Source of the DNA: Natronobeatus ordinarius
GTDB taxonomy: Archaea > Halobacteriota > Halobacteria > Halobacteriales > Natrialbaceae
Direction of reading: 5' to 3'
Assembly: GCF_024362485.1 (NCBI RefSeq)
Contig: NZ_CP101456.1
Span: 1,426,001-1,490,000 of the forward strand
Length of the DNA stretch: 64,000 bases
This document shows positions 31,884 through 42,595 of the stretch, piece after piece (positions within the stretch are counted from its first letter, which is position 1; every line of letters starts with the position of its first letter). Position numbers and translations under genes: made by a program. The notes beneath the pieces are model-generated. The model had not been told where the DNA came from, made no database searches, and saw only the letters and a program-made list of their open reading frames with translations.

Positions 31884-32459
31884 GGCTAGTCGATTACCCC
31901 TGCCGTCGGCTTCCGAACCCCTGCACGTGGGCGACTACGGTACGGCATTGCGTTCCCGAATCGGTGAGCACGTCGTGCGTCGGTCTTCCCGGAGCGGAAT
32001 CGACTCGAGCGGACGGCAGATGGACGTCCCCTCTCGTGGCGGCCAGTGTGCGGTTCCTGTCGGATGCTGGTGACGGCCGATGGATATAGACGTGTACAAA
32101 TCATACACTATTAGTCAATGCTACGTAGTGGTGGATCGAATATAATGGTTTTGGATCTACAATGTAGATCTCTTTTATTGGGCCCTATAGGGCTAATTGG
32201 CCACATATCTGTTCTGGTGAGAGATATCTAATAGTCGGAAAATTCAGTCATACTTGAGGCGAGCCGTGTAAGAGGTGTGTTTTTCACACAATATTGTCTG
32301 CTTTCTCCCCGTCGAAGAGCGGTTACAGCAACACTTAGGGATTCGTGTCGCCGACCAGATGTGTCGGCTCCCTCCACCGACAGCCGATGTCGGTTTCGCC
32401 GGCCGGAATCGATGCATCCGGACGCGAATCCCTAACTGTCTCCTACCCCCACTCGAGTA
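31884..32459. promoter_or_regulatory. Long AT-rich region upstream of the permease, with palindromes
   Basis: 576 bp without a gene. 32090-32290 is strikingly AT-rich and holds GATCTACA-A-TGTAGATC (32154-32170) and the perfect palindrome GCCCTATAGGGC (32182-32193). The right third also contains the stop side of the antiporter gene. It is the only upstream space of the permease at 31883, so operators for it are the simplest reading. Confidence 0.5.
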
Positions 32460-34310
32460 TCAATCGTGGGGGTGGAACCGTTTGATTGCCCGATCGACTG
32501 CGTCGGTCTGGCCGATGAAGGTGACTCGGTCGCCCTCACGGAGTCGGTGATCGCCAGTCGGAACTTCCGTCTCGCCGTCGCTGTGGGTCAAGAGCCCGAC
32601 GATACAGCCGTCGGGGATCTCGGCGTTGACCTCGGCGATCGACTTCCCGACGAGGTCAGAGGCGGTCACCTCGATCTCCTGGACGTCCCCGGTTCGGCCG
32701 AGTTCGTTCATCCACGCCGACAGCGACGGCCGCTCTAAGACGTTCTCGAGCGACCAGGCGGTCGCCATCGAGAGGTCGATCGCCCGGACGCCGAGTGCCT
32801 CGAACGCCTCGACGTTCTCGGGCTGGTTGACCCGCGAGGCGACCGTCGAGACGTCGAAGCTCGTCTTCGCGAGCTGACAGACGAGCAGGTTGACGTCGTC
32901 GTCGGGGGTGGTCGCGATGACCGTCTTCGCGTCGGCGGCACCGACCCGCTCGAGGACGTCGGCGTCGGTGCCGTCGCCCTCGACGGTTCGGATGCCGCGG
33001 TTGCGTGCCTTTTCGACGGCATCGGGGTCGCTATCGACGAGCAGTACGTTCTCTCCGTCCGCTTCGAGCCGTTCGGCGAGGGACAGGCCGACCCGCCCTC
33101 CGCCAACGATGATGGTGCGCATTGGTGAAATCTCTAAGTATTCCGAAATCTGTCGTGCGAGTCCGGCCTGCAGGATGACCGTCGTGAAGATGATCAGGAA
33201 GACGGTTCCGGCCAGGAACTGCGCCTCCAGGGGTCGACCGATCGTCTGCAGTTCGACGGCGAACAGCGTCGCGACGCTGGCGGGGATGATCCCGCGGGGG
33301 CCGACGGCGCTGAGGAACAGCCGTTCGTTGCGAGTGAACCGTTCGTTGGTCGTCGCGAGGAAGATCACCGCCGGCCGGAGCACCAGCGTGACCGCGATCA
33401 CGACGGCGACGCCGGCGAGCCCGAGTGTGAGGATGTCCTCGAAGCTGATCAGGGCGGCGAGGGCGACGAACACGAACGAGAGGACGACCACCGAGAGGTC
33501 GTCCAGGAAGTCGATCACGTCCTCGTGGTGAGGAAGGTCGACGTTGCCGAGCGCGAACCCCGCCATCGCTGCGGCGGCGATGCCGGTCTCGCTCGCGACC
33601 AGTTCGGCGCCGCCGTAGGCGACGACGATCCCGGCGAGGACGATCAGCCGGGCGTGAAGTGGCCCGTTGCCGGGAGCGAGGTCGGCCCGGTCGAGCAACA
33701 GCCAGACGGCTGCGGCGACGAGTGCACCGACCCCCAGGCCGATGACGAGGTGACCGAGGAAGTCGACCAGGAGCCGCGGCCAGCCCCCGTCGCCGACGAT
33801 CAGCACCTCGAAGACGACGACGACCAGGATCGCGGCTGTGACGTCGTTGATCACACCCTCGCCCTCGAGGACGGAGGCGACGTGATCGCGAACGGTGACG
33901 ACCTGGAGGATCGGACCGACCACGGTCGGGCCGGTCGCGATCAACAGCGCACCGACGAGCAGGCCGACCTCTCGGCTGGTGTCGAGAAAGATCGTCACGG
34001 CCGCGGCCGTCCCCAGCCAGGTGATCACCGCCCCGACGGTGGCGAGGCGGAGGAGTGCCCGCGGGCTCTCTCGCAGTTTCTCGAGGTGTAAGTGATAGCC
34101 GCCTTCGAAGAGGATGATGGCGACGCTGACGCCGACCATCGCGGAGAGCCCGCCGCCGAAGGTCTCCCGGGAGACGATGCCAAGCATTTCGGGACCGATC
34201 GCAATCCCGGCCAGGATCAGGAACAGGACGCTCGGGATTCGGAGCCGATCCGCGAGCACGCGGGAGGCGACGCCGAGCGCCAGGATGACGGCGACGATTG
34301 CGACGAGCAT
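32460..34310 (-). CDS. CPA-type Na+/H+ antiporter with TrkA-N and TrkA-C domains
   Basis: 616 residues. Residues 1-about 390 are a NhaP/CPA1-like membrane domain with 12 or so helices, including the LFEGGYHLHLEKLRESPRAL loop and VLEGEGVINDVTAAIL (the conserved acidic pair region). Residues about 395-520 are a TrkA-N NAD-binding domain (RTIIVGGGRVGLSLAERLEA), and the last 80 are TrkA-C. Ion exchange gated by a nucleotide is inferred. ATG 34310 is directly preceded by an in-frame GTG (34313). Confidence 0.88.
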   Translation of the reverse strand: MLVAIVAVILALGVASRVLADRLRIPSVLFLILAGIAIGPEMLGIVSRETFGGGLSAMVGVSVAIILFEGGYHLHLEKLRESPRALLRLATVGAVITWLGTAAAVTIFLDTSREVGLLVGALLIATGPTVVGPILQVVTVRDHVASVLEGEGVINDVTAAILVVVVFEVLIVGDGGWPRLLVDFLGHLVIGLGVGALVAAAVWLLLDRADLAPGNGPLHARLIVLAGIVVAYGGAELVASETGIAAAAMAGFALGNVDLPHHEDVIDFLDDLSVVVLSFVFVALAALISFEDILTLGLAGVAVVIAVTLVLRPAVIFLATTNERFTRNERLFLSAVGPRGIIPASVATLFAVELQTIGRPLEAQFLAGTVFLIIFTTVILQAGLARQISEYLEISPMRTIIVGGGRVGLSLAERLEADGENVLLVDSDPDAVEKARNRGIRTVEGDGTDADVLERVGAADAKTVIATTPDDDVNLLVCQLAKTSFDVSTVASRVNQPENVEAFEALGVRAIDLSMATAWSLENVLERPSLSAWMNELGRTGDVQEIEVTASDLVGKSIAEVNAEIPDGCIVGLLTHSDGETEVPTGDHRLREGDRVTFIGQTDAVDRAIKRFHPHD

Positions 34311-34428
34311 CACGGCCGGTCAGCCCTCCGCCAGCTGGACGAACTGGGTACGTGTCCAGCCAGTAGCGAACTCGAACCCTCGTGTGACGATTCTGCCCTC
34401 GCGATCTGCCCTTCAGGTGGCGTTTCCG

Positions 34429-35460
34429 TCAATCGTCACCTCCCGTCGCTGCGGGCGTTCGCACGTCGTTCGTTCGAATCGCTCGCGCGCCGTAGTAGAG
34501 GATGATGACCGTGACGAACACCGACGAGCCGACGAGCAGGACGAAGCTCACGGTGTCCAGAATCGGCATCTCGAGCCAGGTGGCGAGTTCGCCGAAGGCG
34601 ACCGCGGTGCTGGCCAGCAAGAGCATGATCCCGAAGTAGATCGTGACGTCGTTCTCGTCGACGTACGCCGTCGAGGCCGAACCGATCCGGGCCCCGAGCG
34701 CGCTGCCGGCGAGCAGCGCCGTCACGACGCCCAGGTCGACGACGCCGCCCAGGCCGTACGTAAACGCGCCGACGGCGCCGGACATCAACGCGCCGAAGAG
34801 ACTCGTGCCGACGGCGGCGGCGAGTGGAACGCCGATCAGGTAGTAGATCGCGGGCATGCGGATGAAGCCGCCGCCGACGCCGAGAAAGCCCGAGACGACG
34901 CCGACGCCGCCGCCGACACCGGAGATCGTCCACATCGACGCTTTGCTGCCGTCGGTGAGCGTCACCATCGGCGGAATGTTGTAGGATTTGATCTTCTGTG
35001 CAATCTCGGGGATCTCGTCGTCACCAGCAGCGTCGTCGGCCGCGTCATCGTCCTCGTCGTTCTGTCGGAGCGCGTTCCGGGTGAACACGATCCCGATGGC
35101 TGCGAGCAACAGCACGTACGCGACGCCCACGACCAGCTCCGCCCGGCCCAGCGCCTCGAGGAAGAAGACGGCGAACTTCCCCGCCTCGATCCCGAGAACG
35201 ATACCGACGAACATCAGCGCGCCGAGCTTGTAGTCGACCTGGCCGACGTCGTGGTGTTTCATCGTTGCGATCACGGCCGTCCCGAAGACGAACGCCATCG
35301 AACTGCCGATGGCGACCGGCGCAGGGTAGCCGAGGATCAACAGGGCGGGAGTCACGAGGAACGAGCCTCCCATCCCGAAGAACCCGAAAAACACCCCGAC
35401 CATGAAGCCGAAGCCGACGAATAACGCGAAGAGTTCGACTCCGAGTCCAAGTACCTCCAT
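34429..35460 (-). CDS. TauE/SafE-family sulfite or anion exporter
   Basis: 343 residues with eight or so hydrophobic segments in two halves: GVFFGFFGMGGSFLVTPALL in the first and VVSGFLGVGGGFIRMPAIYY in the second are the duplicated TauE/SafE motif (FGxGGG/S). An acidic loop (NDEDDDAADDAAGDDE) joins the halves. Substrates in the family are sulfite, sulfonates and related anions. The 49-residue membrane gene 3 nt upstream is probably in the same operon. Confidence 0.85.
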   Translation of the reverse strand: MEVLGLGVELFALFVGFGFMVGVFFGFFGMGGSFLVTPALLILGYPAPVAIGSSMAFVFGTAVIATMKHHDVGQVDYKLGALMFVGIVLGIEAGKFAVFFLEALGRAELVVGVAYVLLLAAIGIVFTRNALRQNDEDDDAADDAAGDDEIPEIAQKIKSYNIPPMVTLTDGSKASMWTISGVGGGVGVVSGFLGVGGGFIRMPAIYYLIGVPLAAAVGTSLFGALMSGAVGAFTYGLGGVVDLGVVTALLAGSALGARIGSASTAYVDENDVTIYFGIMLLLASTAVAFGELATWLEMPILDTVSFVLLVGSSVFVTVIILYYGARAIRTNDVRTPAATGGDD

Positions 35461-35463
35461 GGA

Positions 35464-35613
35464 TTATGCACTCTCGAGCGTCTTGAGAACCGACGGGGCG
35501 ACGACTCGCTCGAGGACGCCGTAGCCGACGTAGAGGGCGACCGCTTGCAGGAGCACGACGGCGACGACGGCGACTGCCTGTACCGCCGGTGAGGCCGAGA
35601 GGAGTTCGATCAT
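35464..35613 (-). CDS. 49-residue membrane protein (DUF7512-like)
   Basis: Single hydrophobic helix (AVQAVAVVAVVLLQAVALYV) followed by ERVVAPSVLKTLESA. ATG 35613 gives a compact protein; upstream in-frame residues are proline/arginine-rich and unlikely. Placed 3 nt before the TauE gene, so a partner of that exporter is likely. Confidence 0.65.
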   Translation of the reverse strand: MIELLSASPAVQAVAVVAVVLLQAVALYVGYGVLERVVAPSVLKTLESA

Positions 35614-36010
35614 TCGATCACCGCCTCCGTGGCGAGGACGCGTGTACGGATCATGTGGAGTTCGATCAACTGAGTCTACGACGGGCGGTGTAATAACGGT
35701 TTTGGGATTGGAGGACAATATTACTGCAGAGTATTAGATCGATATCCTACGAAAATATGTGGGTAACTTATGCGGATATATCCGGGCGATCGGGCGACCC
35801 GCGGCGCACACAGCGACCCGCGGCGCGCGGGGCACACTACGTTCGCGATAATCGTAGCCCACAGCCGTTCTCAAAAACCCAACGCGGATGCCGCGAAATT
35901 GTTCGACGGCTACCGTGCTCTCGTGCCACCGAGGGACGAAGACGTTCGACCCCGTTTCCCTCGAGGCGGTTCACGTCCCATGCCTGCCGTCGAAACGGAT
36001 CGAGTGGCGA
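35614..36010. other. Intergenic region upstream of the TauE operon
   Basis: 397 bp. 35690-35790 is AT-rich (promoter candidate for the TauE operon). A tandem GCGACCCGCGGCGC occurs twice, near 35804 and 35822. No gene is seen. Confidence 0.4.
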
Positions 36011-36469
36011 TCAGTCCTCGCGGGCGTCGACAACCAGCACCGGAATCGTCGCGGTGCGCAACGTTCGCTCGGCGACGCTGCCGAGTAAGGCGCGGCGGAC
36101 GCCGCCGCGGCCGGCCGACCCCATCACGATGAGGTCGACGGCCTCGTTCTCGGCGTAGCGGGCGATCTCGGCGTGTGGACGGCCCGCGACGACCGCCTCG
36201 AGCACGTCGAGACCGCGTTCGTCGCCACGGTCGGCGACGTATCCGGTGGCAGTTTCGGCGCGGGCGGTCACCTCGGGCATCTCGGCGAGGTTTCCTGCTT
36301 TGAGCCGCTGAACCTGTTCGGTGCCGAGGCTCACGTCGACGGCGGCCACGTCGACGACGTACAGCGCGTGAACCGTGGCGTCGTACGTCTCAGCGAGCTC
36401 GAGTGCGTGGTCGACGGCGGTCTCCGAAACGGTGCTTCCGTCGGTCGGGACGAGTATTCGGTCGTACAT
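36011..36469 (-). CDS. Universal stress protein
   Basis: 152 residues, complete Usp fold: MYDRILVPTDGSTVSETAVD at the start and the ATP-binding loop LIVMGSAGRGGVRRALLGSV (G-2x-G-9x-GS) near the end, so it is expected to bind ATP. Starts 2 nt after the stop of the symporter gene and is the last gene of a DUF4212-symporter-Usp operon. Confidence 0.92.
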   Translation of the reverse strand: MYDRILVPTDGSTVSETAVDHALELAETYDATVHALYVVDVAAVDVSLGTEQVQRLKAGNLAEMPEVTARAETATGYVADRGDERGLDVLEAVVAGRPHAEIARYAENEAVDLIVMGSAGRGGVRRALLGSVAERTLRTATIPVLVVDARED

Positions 36470-36471
36470 GA

Positions 36472-38130
36472 TCAGTCGTCGGCGGGCGTACCGCCGTCGG
36501 TTGCGACGTCTTCGGCGGACTGCATTTTTTCCATCGGTTCGGGGCTGTGACACTGTCGGACGAGTCGTTTGACGTCCTCTGGGGGGTCCTCGGTGAACCT
36601 CGAGACGACGACGATCGTGAGCATCACTGCCGGGACGCCGACGAGCGACGAGGAGGTCGCGGGGACGACCGTCGCGAACGCCGGGACGATCACGTCCCGA
36701 CCGATGTCGACGTACTGTGGCAGGACTTCGTTGACGATCGACCCGAAGCCGAAGAACAGGCCCACGAGCATGCCGGCGATCGCACCCTCTCGAGTGGCAT
36801 CCTCCCACCAGAGGCCGAGGAAGAACACCGGGAACAGGACGGTCCCTGCGAGTGCGAAGGACATTCCGACGACCTCCGCGATGAGCGCGGGCGGGTCGAG
36901 TGCGAGGTAGGTGACGACGGCCCCGAGCACGAGGATCGTCAGTCGACCGACGATCAGCTGTTCGCGCTGGGTCGCGTTCTCCTTGTAGAGGTTGGTGTAG
37001 ATGTCGTGTGCCGCAGCCGAAGAGGCGGAGATGAACAGCCCGGCGGTCGTCGCGAGCCCGGCTGCGATCGCACCCGCGGCGACGATGCCGACCAGCCACT
37101 CCGGCAGGTCGGCGAGGAACGCCGTCAGCACGACGAGCGTGTCCGACTGCGTTCCGGTCATCTCGGTGTAGGGGCCGACGTTCTCCTCGTACAGCAGCGT
37201 CCCGAACGCAGCGTAGGCGGTCGTCCCCATGAACAGGAGCAGCGTGAAGAACAGCCCCCAGACGGTCGCCCAGCGGGCGTTGCGCTCGTTGTCAGCAGTG
37301 TAGAACCGAACCAGCACGTGTGGAAGACCACACGTCCCGGCGATCAGGCTGACACACAGCGCAACCCAGTGGTAGTAGCCTGCGTCCTGGAACGGCTCGG
37401 TGAACTGTCGGTCGATCTCCGTCGCGATCTCGGTCGACTGTGCGCCGTACTCGACGAAGGGCAGCACTGTCGACCAGCCCTGGCTCCAGCCGGTCGCGTA
37501 CAGACCGAGCAGGAACGCACCGATGAGAATGACGTACTGAAGCGTCATGTTCTTCGTCGCACCCAGCATGCCCGAGAGGGCAACGTAGCCGATCGTGATC
37601 GCCATTAGCAAGACGACGCCGACCTCGTAGGGGACGCCGAAGATGTACTGGGCCATCAGGCCAAGGCCGTTCCCCTGCGCGATGATGTAGACGAACGCGA
37701 TCAAAAGCGTCGTCGACGCTGCGATTGCGCGTCCGAGATCTGAGTAGTACCGGTCGCCGACGAAGTCGGGTGCAGTGTACTTCCCGAAGCGGCGGAACTG
37801 CGCGGCCATGAAGATAAGCAGGATGAAGTAGCCCGTCGTCCAGCCGACGACGTACGCCAGCCCGAAGTAGCCGAGGAAGGCGACGAGCGATGCGACACCG
37901 AGGTAGGCGGCGACGCTCATCCAGTTGGCGGCGATCGCCATCCCGTTCTCGATGCTCCCGATCGAGCGACCGGCGACCCACATGTCGTCGACCGCTGCAA
38001 CGCGGAAGAACCAGCCGACCCCCAGGAACAGCGCCAACATTGCGGCGAGCGTGAGCGCCGGGACGAGCTTGAACCCGCCGTCGAAGAGCCCGGTCTCGAG
38101 CGAGCCTTCGAGGAGAACCGCCTCGATCAC
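36472..38130 (-). CDS. Sodium:solute symporter (SSS family, acetate-type)
   Basis: 552 residues with about 13 membrane helices. Typical SSS segments: DDMWVAGRSIGSIENGMAIA, ANWMSVAAYLGVASLVAFLG, and AGLFISASSAAAHDIYTNLY. Together with a DUF4212 small subunit this is the ActP-like monocarboxylate (acetate/pyruvate) type found in haloarchaea. Sodium-driven uptake of a small organic acid is inferred. Overlaps the DUF4212 gene by 4 nt. Confidence 0.88.
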   Translation of the reverse strand: MIEAVLLEGSLETGLFDGGFKLVPALTLAAMLALFLGVGWFFRVAAVDDMWVAGRSIGSIENGMAIAANWMSVAAYLGVASLVAFLGYFGLAYVVGWTTGYFILLIFMAAQFRRFGKYTAPDFVGDRYYSDLGRAIAASTTLLIAFVYIIAQGNGLGLMAQYIFGVPYEVGVVLLMAITIGYVALSGMLGATKNMTLQYVILIGAFLLGLYATGWSQGWSTVLPFVEYGAQSTEIATEIDRQFTEPFQDAGYYHWVALCVSLIAGTCGLPHVLVRFYTADNERNARWATVWGLFFTLLLFMGTTAYAAFGTLLYEENVGPYTEMTGTQSDTLVVLTAFLADLPEWLVGIVAAGAIAAGLATTAGLFISASSAAAHDIYTNLYKENATQREQLIVGRLTILVLGAVVTYLALDPPALIAEVVGMSFALAGTVLFPVFFLGLWWEDATREGAIAGMLVGLFFGFGSIVNEVLPQYVDIGRDVIVPAFATVVPATSSSLVGVPAVMLTIVVVSRFTEDPPEDVKRLVRQCHSPEPMEKMQSAEDVATDGGTPADD

Positions 38131-38549
38131 TGGCGTTCACCACCGTCGGCGGCGACGGCCGTGCCGCTCTCGGTCGCGGATTCAGTCTCGTGGCTGATAC
38201 CGTACTTGGCGTCCAGCCGATCGCGCTGCCAGGCGTAAACCGCACACAGGACGAGCGCTCCGATCGGTGAGCCAAGCGCCGTCAGGAAGTAATGCAGCTG
38301 GAAGCCAAGCACGTGCGTCCCGGTCATGGTCTCCGTCGCGAGGAACGTCGCCGTCACCGGTCCGAACGTGAACAGCACCCAGACGCCGAACAGCGCCCAG
38401 ATCAGTCGCAGATGATCCCGCATGAACGGCGTCGCCGGATCGAACAGGTTGATCTTCGCGTCCAGGTAGTCGACTGACTCCGATCGACGACCGGTCACTG
38501 ACGCGTCGGTGCCGCCGTCGGTCTCGATCGACGACTGCTCACGCGTCAT
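38127..38549 (-). CDS. DUF4212 small subunit of the sodium:solute symporter
   Basis: 140 residues: hydrophilic N-terminus, then VDYLDAKINLFDPATPFMRD and two membrane helices (LIWALFGVWVLFTFGPVTAT; LHYFLTALGSPIGALVLCAV) ending in RLDAKYGIS. DUF4212 proteins are obligate small partners of SSS transporters. First gene of the operon; ATGA overlap with the symporter. Confidence 0.9.
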   Translation of the reverse strand: MTREQSSIETDGGTDASVTGRRSESVDYLDAKINLFDPATPFMRDHLRLIWALFGVWVLFTFGPVTATFLATETMTGTHVLGFQLHYFLTALGSPIGALVLCAVYAWQRDRLDAKYGISHETESATESGTAVAADGGERQ

Positions 38550-38980
38550 GGTCGTTCTCCGCTCGATCCGTCGGTCGAGGACCGTCGTTCGAACAGCGTT
38601 TCAACGAGACAACGAACGTCTTCCATACGAGTCAGTGTAGAACTATCGTGATAGTTAAACACGTCTTTGATTGCAATAATTGTGCAGAATCCAGGAGACT
38701 GACTCGAGGTTATCGGTATCTAGCACCACGACATATCCCACCAAATAACATAAGTATGATATAATGGATACGTATCCGTTTTCACCCCTAACAGTTTCTC
38801 CCCTGAAAGCGGCCACTCGAGTCCGTCGCTCAAACGGCGAGCGCGAGAGCCGAACGGACGGGTCCAGTTCGATGCACTGGATCGTCCACGTCCACCAGGG
38901 AACGGGCGGGAGGCAGGGCAGCGACAGTTCACAAGTAGCGGTCACTCGAGCGCGCGCCTTCGAGCGATCGGCAGTCGCGT
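38550..38980. promoter_or_regulatory. Control region of the symporter operon
   Basis: 431 bp, AT-rich between 38630 and 38790. Two palindromes are seen: AACTATC-GT-GATAGTT (38641-38656) about 92 nt upstream of the DUF4212 start, and GGATACGTATCC (38766-38777). No gene is recognised; short frames on the minus strand near 38720-38932 have no family features. Confidence 0.5.
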
Positions 38981-39184
38981 TCAGGCCGTTCGGGATCGGT
39001 CCGTGGCGTCGTCTTCCGGGAGCATCGCCCAGAGGACGATCGCAGCGATTACGAGACCGGTGGTCAGGATCGTCGCTTCGACCGAGACGTAGATCTCGAA
39101 CAGCTCGAGCAGCGTCCGGAGTTCGATGATTACCGGGATGGCGATGCCGATGAGGACCACCAGCACGCCGGGAGAGATACGCAT
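38981..39184 (-). CDS. CbaC-like two-helix membrane protein
   Basis: 67 residues with two hydrophobic segments (GVLVVLIGIAIPVIIELRTL; ATILTTGLVIAAIVLWAMLP) and a charged tail. Small proteins of this size accompany the ba3-type oxidase genes of haloarchaea (the cbaC position in Natronomonas). The cbaA gene ends 248 nt upstream of the micro-ORF that overlaps its start, on the same strand. Assignment is by context and topology. Confidence 0.6.
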   Translation of the reverse strand: MRISPGVLVVLIGIAIPVIIELRTLLELFEIYVSVEATILTTGLVIAAIVLWAMLPEDDATDRSRTA

Positions 39185-39237
39185 CAGGCGATCACCTTGC
39201 GTTTGTGGGCGGTTCGAATCCGTTCGTGGGAACTCAT
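39184..39237 (-). CDS. 17-residue micro-ORF coupled to the CbaC-like gene
   Basis: ATG 39237 to TGA 39184-39186 encodes MSSHERIRTAHKRKVIA, a basic peptide. Its stop shares a base with the ATG of the CbaC-like gene (TGATG), a coupling layout. A leader peptide or a real small protein are both possible. The 247 bp upstream of it (39238-39484) contain no gene. Confidence 0.35.
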   Translation of the reverse strand: MSSHERIRTAHKRKVIA

Positions 39238-39484
39238 TGTGCTCGATATCACGTACGGATGCCTCTGCCTATAGCGCGTTCCTGATTCCCAGGTTCTGGG
39301 AAGCACGGGACCCGGACGTGGTATGCACCAATAGAACCATATTCGCTCCGGGAAATTGGCAGATCGGCCGCCGGCCGACCGATCGAGTTGATGTGAGGGG
39401 TGTCGTCAGGTACCGTCGCAGCCGCGAACCGCCTGCGATTGCGCCGGTGCATCGGTACAGCAATCCATACGAACGGCTCGCCGT

Positions 39485-41284
<1,800 letters not shown>

Positions 41285-41287
41285 GGC

Positions 41288-42115
41288 TTACTCTTCCTCC
41301 TCGTCTTCTTCTTCACCGACCGCGAGCTGGCCGGATTCCTCGACGATCCGTTCCATGCCATCGTCGACGGTGGCCGTCCAGCTGTAGTCGTCGACCTCGA
41401 GGCCGTCGGTGTCGACCGTGAACGTCACGTCGGCGGTGCCGTCGGCGTCGACGGTGACGTCCTCCTCGAACGTCTGCTCGTCGAACTCGAAGACGACCGT
41501 CGTCGAGCGCTCCTCGAGGCGTTCGTTCGCGACCGTCACGGTGAACGCGGCTTCGTCGCCGGGGTCAACCGCCTCGGGTCCGTCGACGGCCTCGATCTCG
41601 AAGAGGTCGAACTCGTCGACGTCGTGGACGACCAGTCGGCCTTCCATGTCGTGGTGCTGGGGCCCACAGTACTCGTTACAGAGGATGCCGTACTCGCCGG
41701 GTTCGTCGAACACGGCGGTCATCGTCGACACCTCACCGGGCACGACCATCGTGTTCAGGTTCGTATCGACGACACTGAAGCTGTGAATGACGTCACCGCT
41801 GGTGACGTAAAAGGTGACCTCGCTATCGGTCGGCACCTCGATCGGATCGAAGCCACGGAGCTGGTCGGTGCCGGGATCGTAGTTGAACTGCCGGGCGACG
41901 ACGGTTACCTCGTACTCGTCTTCGCCGACTTGCTCGATACCGGGGTTTGCGAACCGTTCGTCGTCGCCTAAGTTGGCCGCGTCGATCGTGTCCTCGGAGT
42001 CGTCGATCATCGCGATGCCGAGACCAACCGCGCCGTAGGTGATCGTTGCAATGATCCCGACGATTAACACCATTGCGGCGACCAGCCAGATCTTCTCGTA
42101 CGTGTGGATCCTCAT
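41288..42115 (-). CDS. cbaB: ba3-type oxidase subunit II with extra C-terminal domain
   Basis: 275 residues. One N-terminal membrane anchor (KIWLVAAMVLIVGIIATITY), then a cupredoxin domain with the CuA site: H in DVIHSFSVVDTN and the C-N-E-Y-C-G-P-Q-H cluster followed by DMEGRL. Residues about 170-265 form a second beta-rich domain (DPGDEAAFTVTVANERLEER; DGTADVTFTVDTDGLEVDDY) like an Ig/CARDB module, which subunit II normally lacks; a Glu-rich end follows. Accepts electrons from a blue-copper protein. ATGA overlap with cbaD. Confidence 0.93.
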   Translation of the reverse strand: MRIHTYEKIWLVAAMVLIVGIIATITYGAVGLGIAMIDDSEDTIDAANLGDDERFANPGIEQVGEDEYEVTVVARQFNYDPGTDQLRGFDPIEVPTDSEVTFYVTSGDVIHSFSVVDTNLNTMVVPGEVSTMTAVFDEPGEYGILCNEYCGPQHHDMEGRLVVHDVDEFDLFEIEAVDGPEAVDPGDEAAFTVTVANERLEERSTTVVFEFDEQTFEEDVTVDADGTADVTFTVDTDGLEVDDYSWTATVDDGMERIVEESGQLAVGEEEDEEEE

Positions 42116-42291
42116 ATGAGACCCACCACCGTTCCCACTACCGTCGGATCATTTCCAACGAACTCGACGAAGTACATGAACAGCCACATCGTAACCAGGA
42201 TCAGAAAGTACAACCCGATTAACGCGAGCGTTCCAACCGGGTCGTACTCGTCGTGGCCGAGTACCCGCCTCTGTTGCTCTTCAGTACCCAT
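42112..42291 (-). CDS. cbaD: CbaD-like small subunit of the ba3 oxidase
   Basis: 59 residues: start MGTEEQQRRVLGHDEYDPVG, then one membrane helix (LALIGLYFLILVTMWLFMYF) and a short periplasmic end. Typical single-helix third subunit of ba3 oxidases. Overlaps the cbaB start by ATGA, so it opens the cbaD-cbaB-cbaA operon. Confidence 0.8.
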   Translation of the reverse strand: MGTEEQQRRVLGHDEYDPVGTLALIGLYFLILVTMWLFMYFVEFVGNDPTVVGTVVGLI

Positions 42292-42360
42292 GCGGAGCCG
42301 TAGGGAAAGCCGTGACTTACTATCCTCCCCAGTTCCCAGCCCATGGGAAGAAGTACTCGT

Positions 42361-42368
42361 TTTAAGTA
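42361..42368 (+). promoter_or_regulatory. TATA element of the two-helix protein gene
   Basis: TTTAAGTA centred 26 nt before ATG 42391, predicting a leaderless transcript divergent from cbaD. Confidence 0.55.
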
Positions 42369-42390
42369 TCCGCCATACCGAGATATCCGC

Positions 42391-42588
42391 ATGGCATCCG
42401 ACGGATTCTCACCCAGGTACGCAGTCGCCATCGGACTGCTCGCGATACTTCCCGCGCTCGTCTACGCCACGACCCGCTCGATGACGGCTGGTGGCGTCAC
42501 CGCGGTCAACGTCGTCATCATCTTCCTGGCGCTGTACACCGCGATGGGACCGATCGCCGACGAGTCCGCATCGGTCGACGCGGCGTAG
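42391..42588 (+). CDS. Two-helix membrane protein next to the oxidase operon
   Basis: 65 residues with two helices (YAVAIGLLAILPALVYATTR; VTAVNVVIIFLALYTAMGPI). Unknown family; conserved position beside ba3 oxidase genes is suggested by the layout. Start supported by the TATA element. First gene of the divergent copper operon. Confidence 0.65.
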   Translation: MASDGFSPRYAVAIGLLAILPALVYATTRSMTAGGVTAVNVVIIFLALYTAMGPIADESASVDAA

Positions 42589-42595
42589 CCACGCG

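Noticed and set aside
35757-36158. Plus-strand frames overlapping the end of the Usp gene
   Set aside because: They run antisense to a clear Usp domain and contain tandem Arg/Pro from the GCGACCCGCGGCGC repeat.
38720-38932. Short minus-strand frame upstream of the symporter operon
   Set aside because: Trp/Arg/Cys-rich without family features; the region holds palindromes and promoter-like sequence instead.
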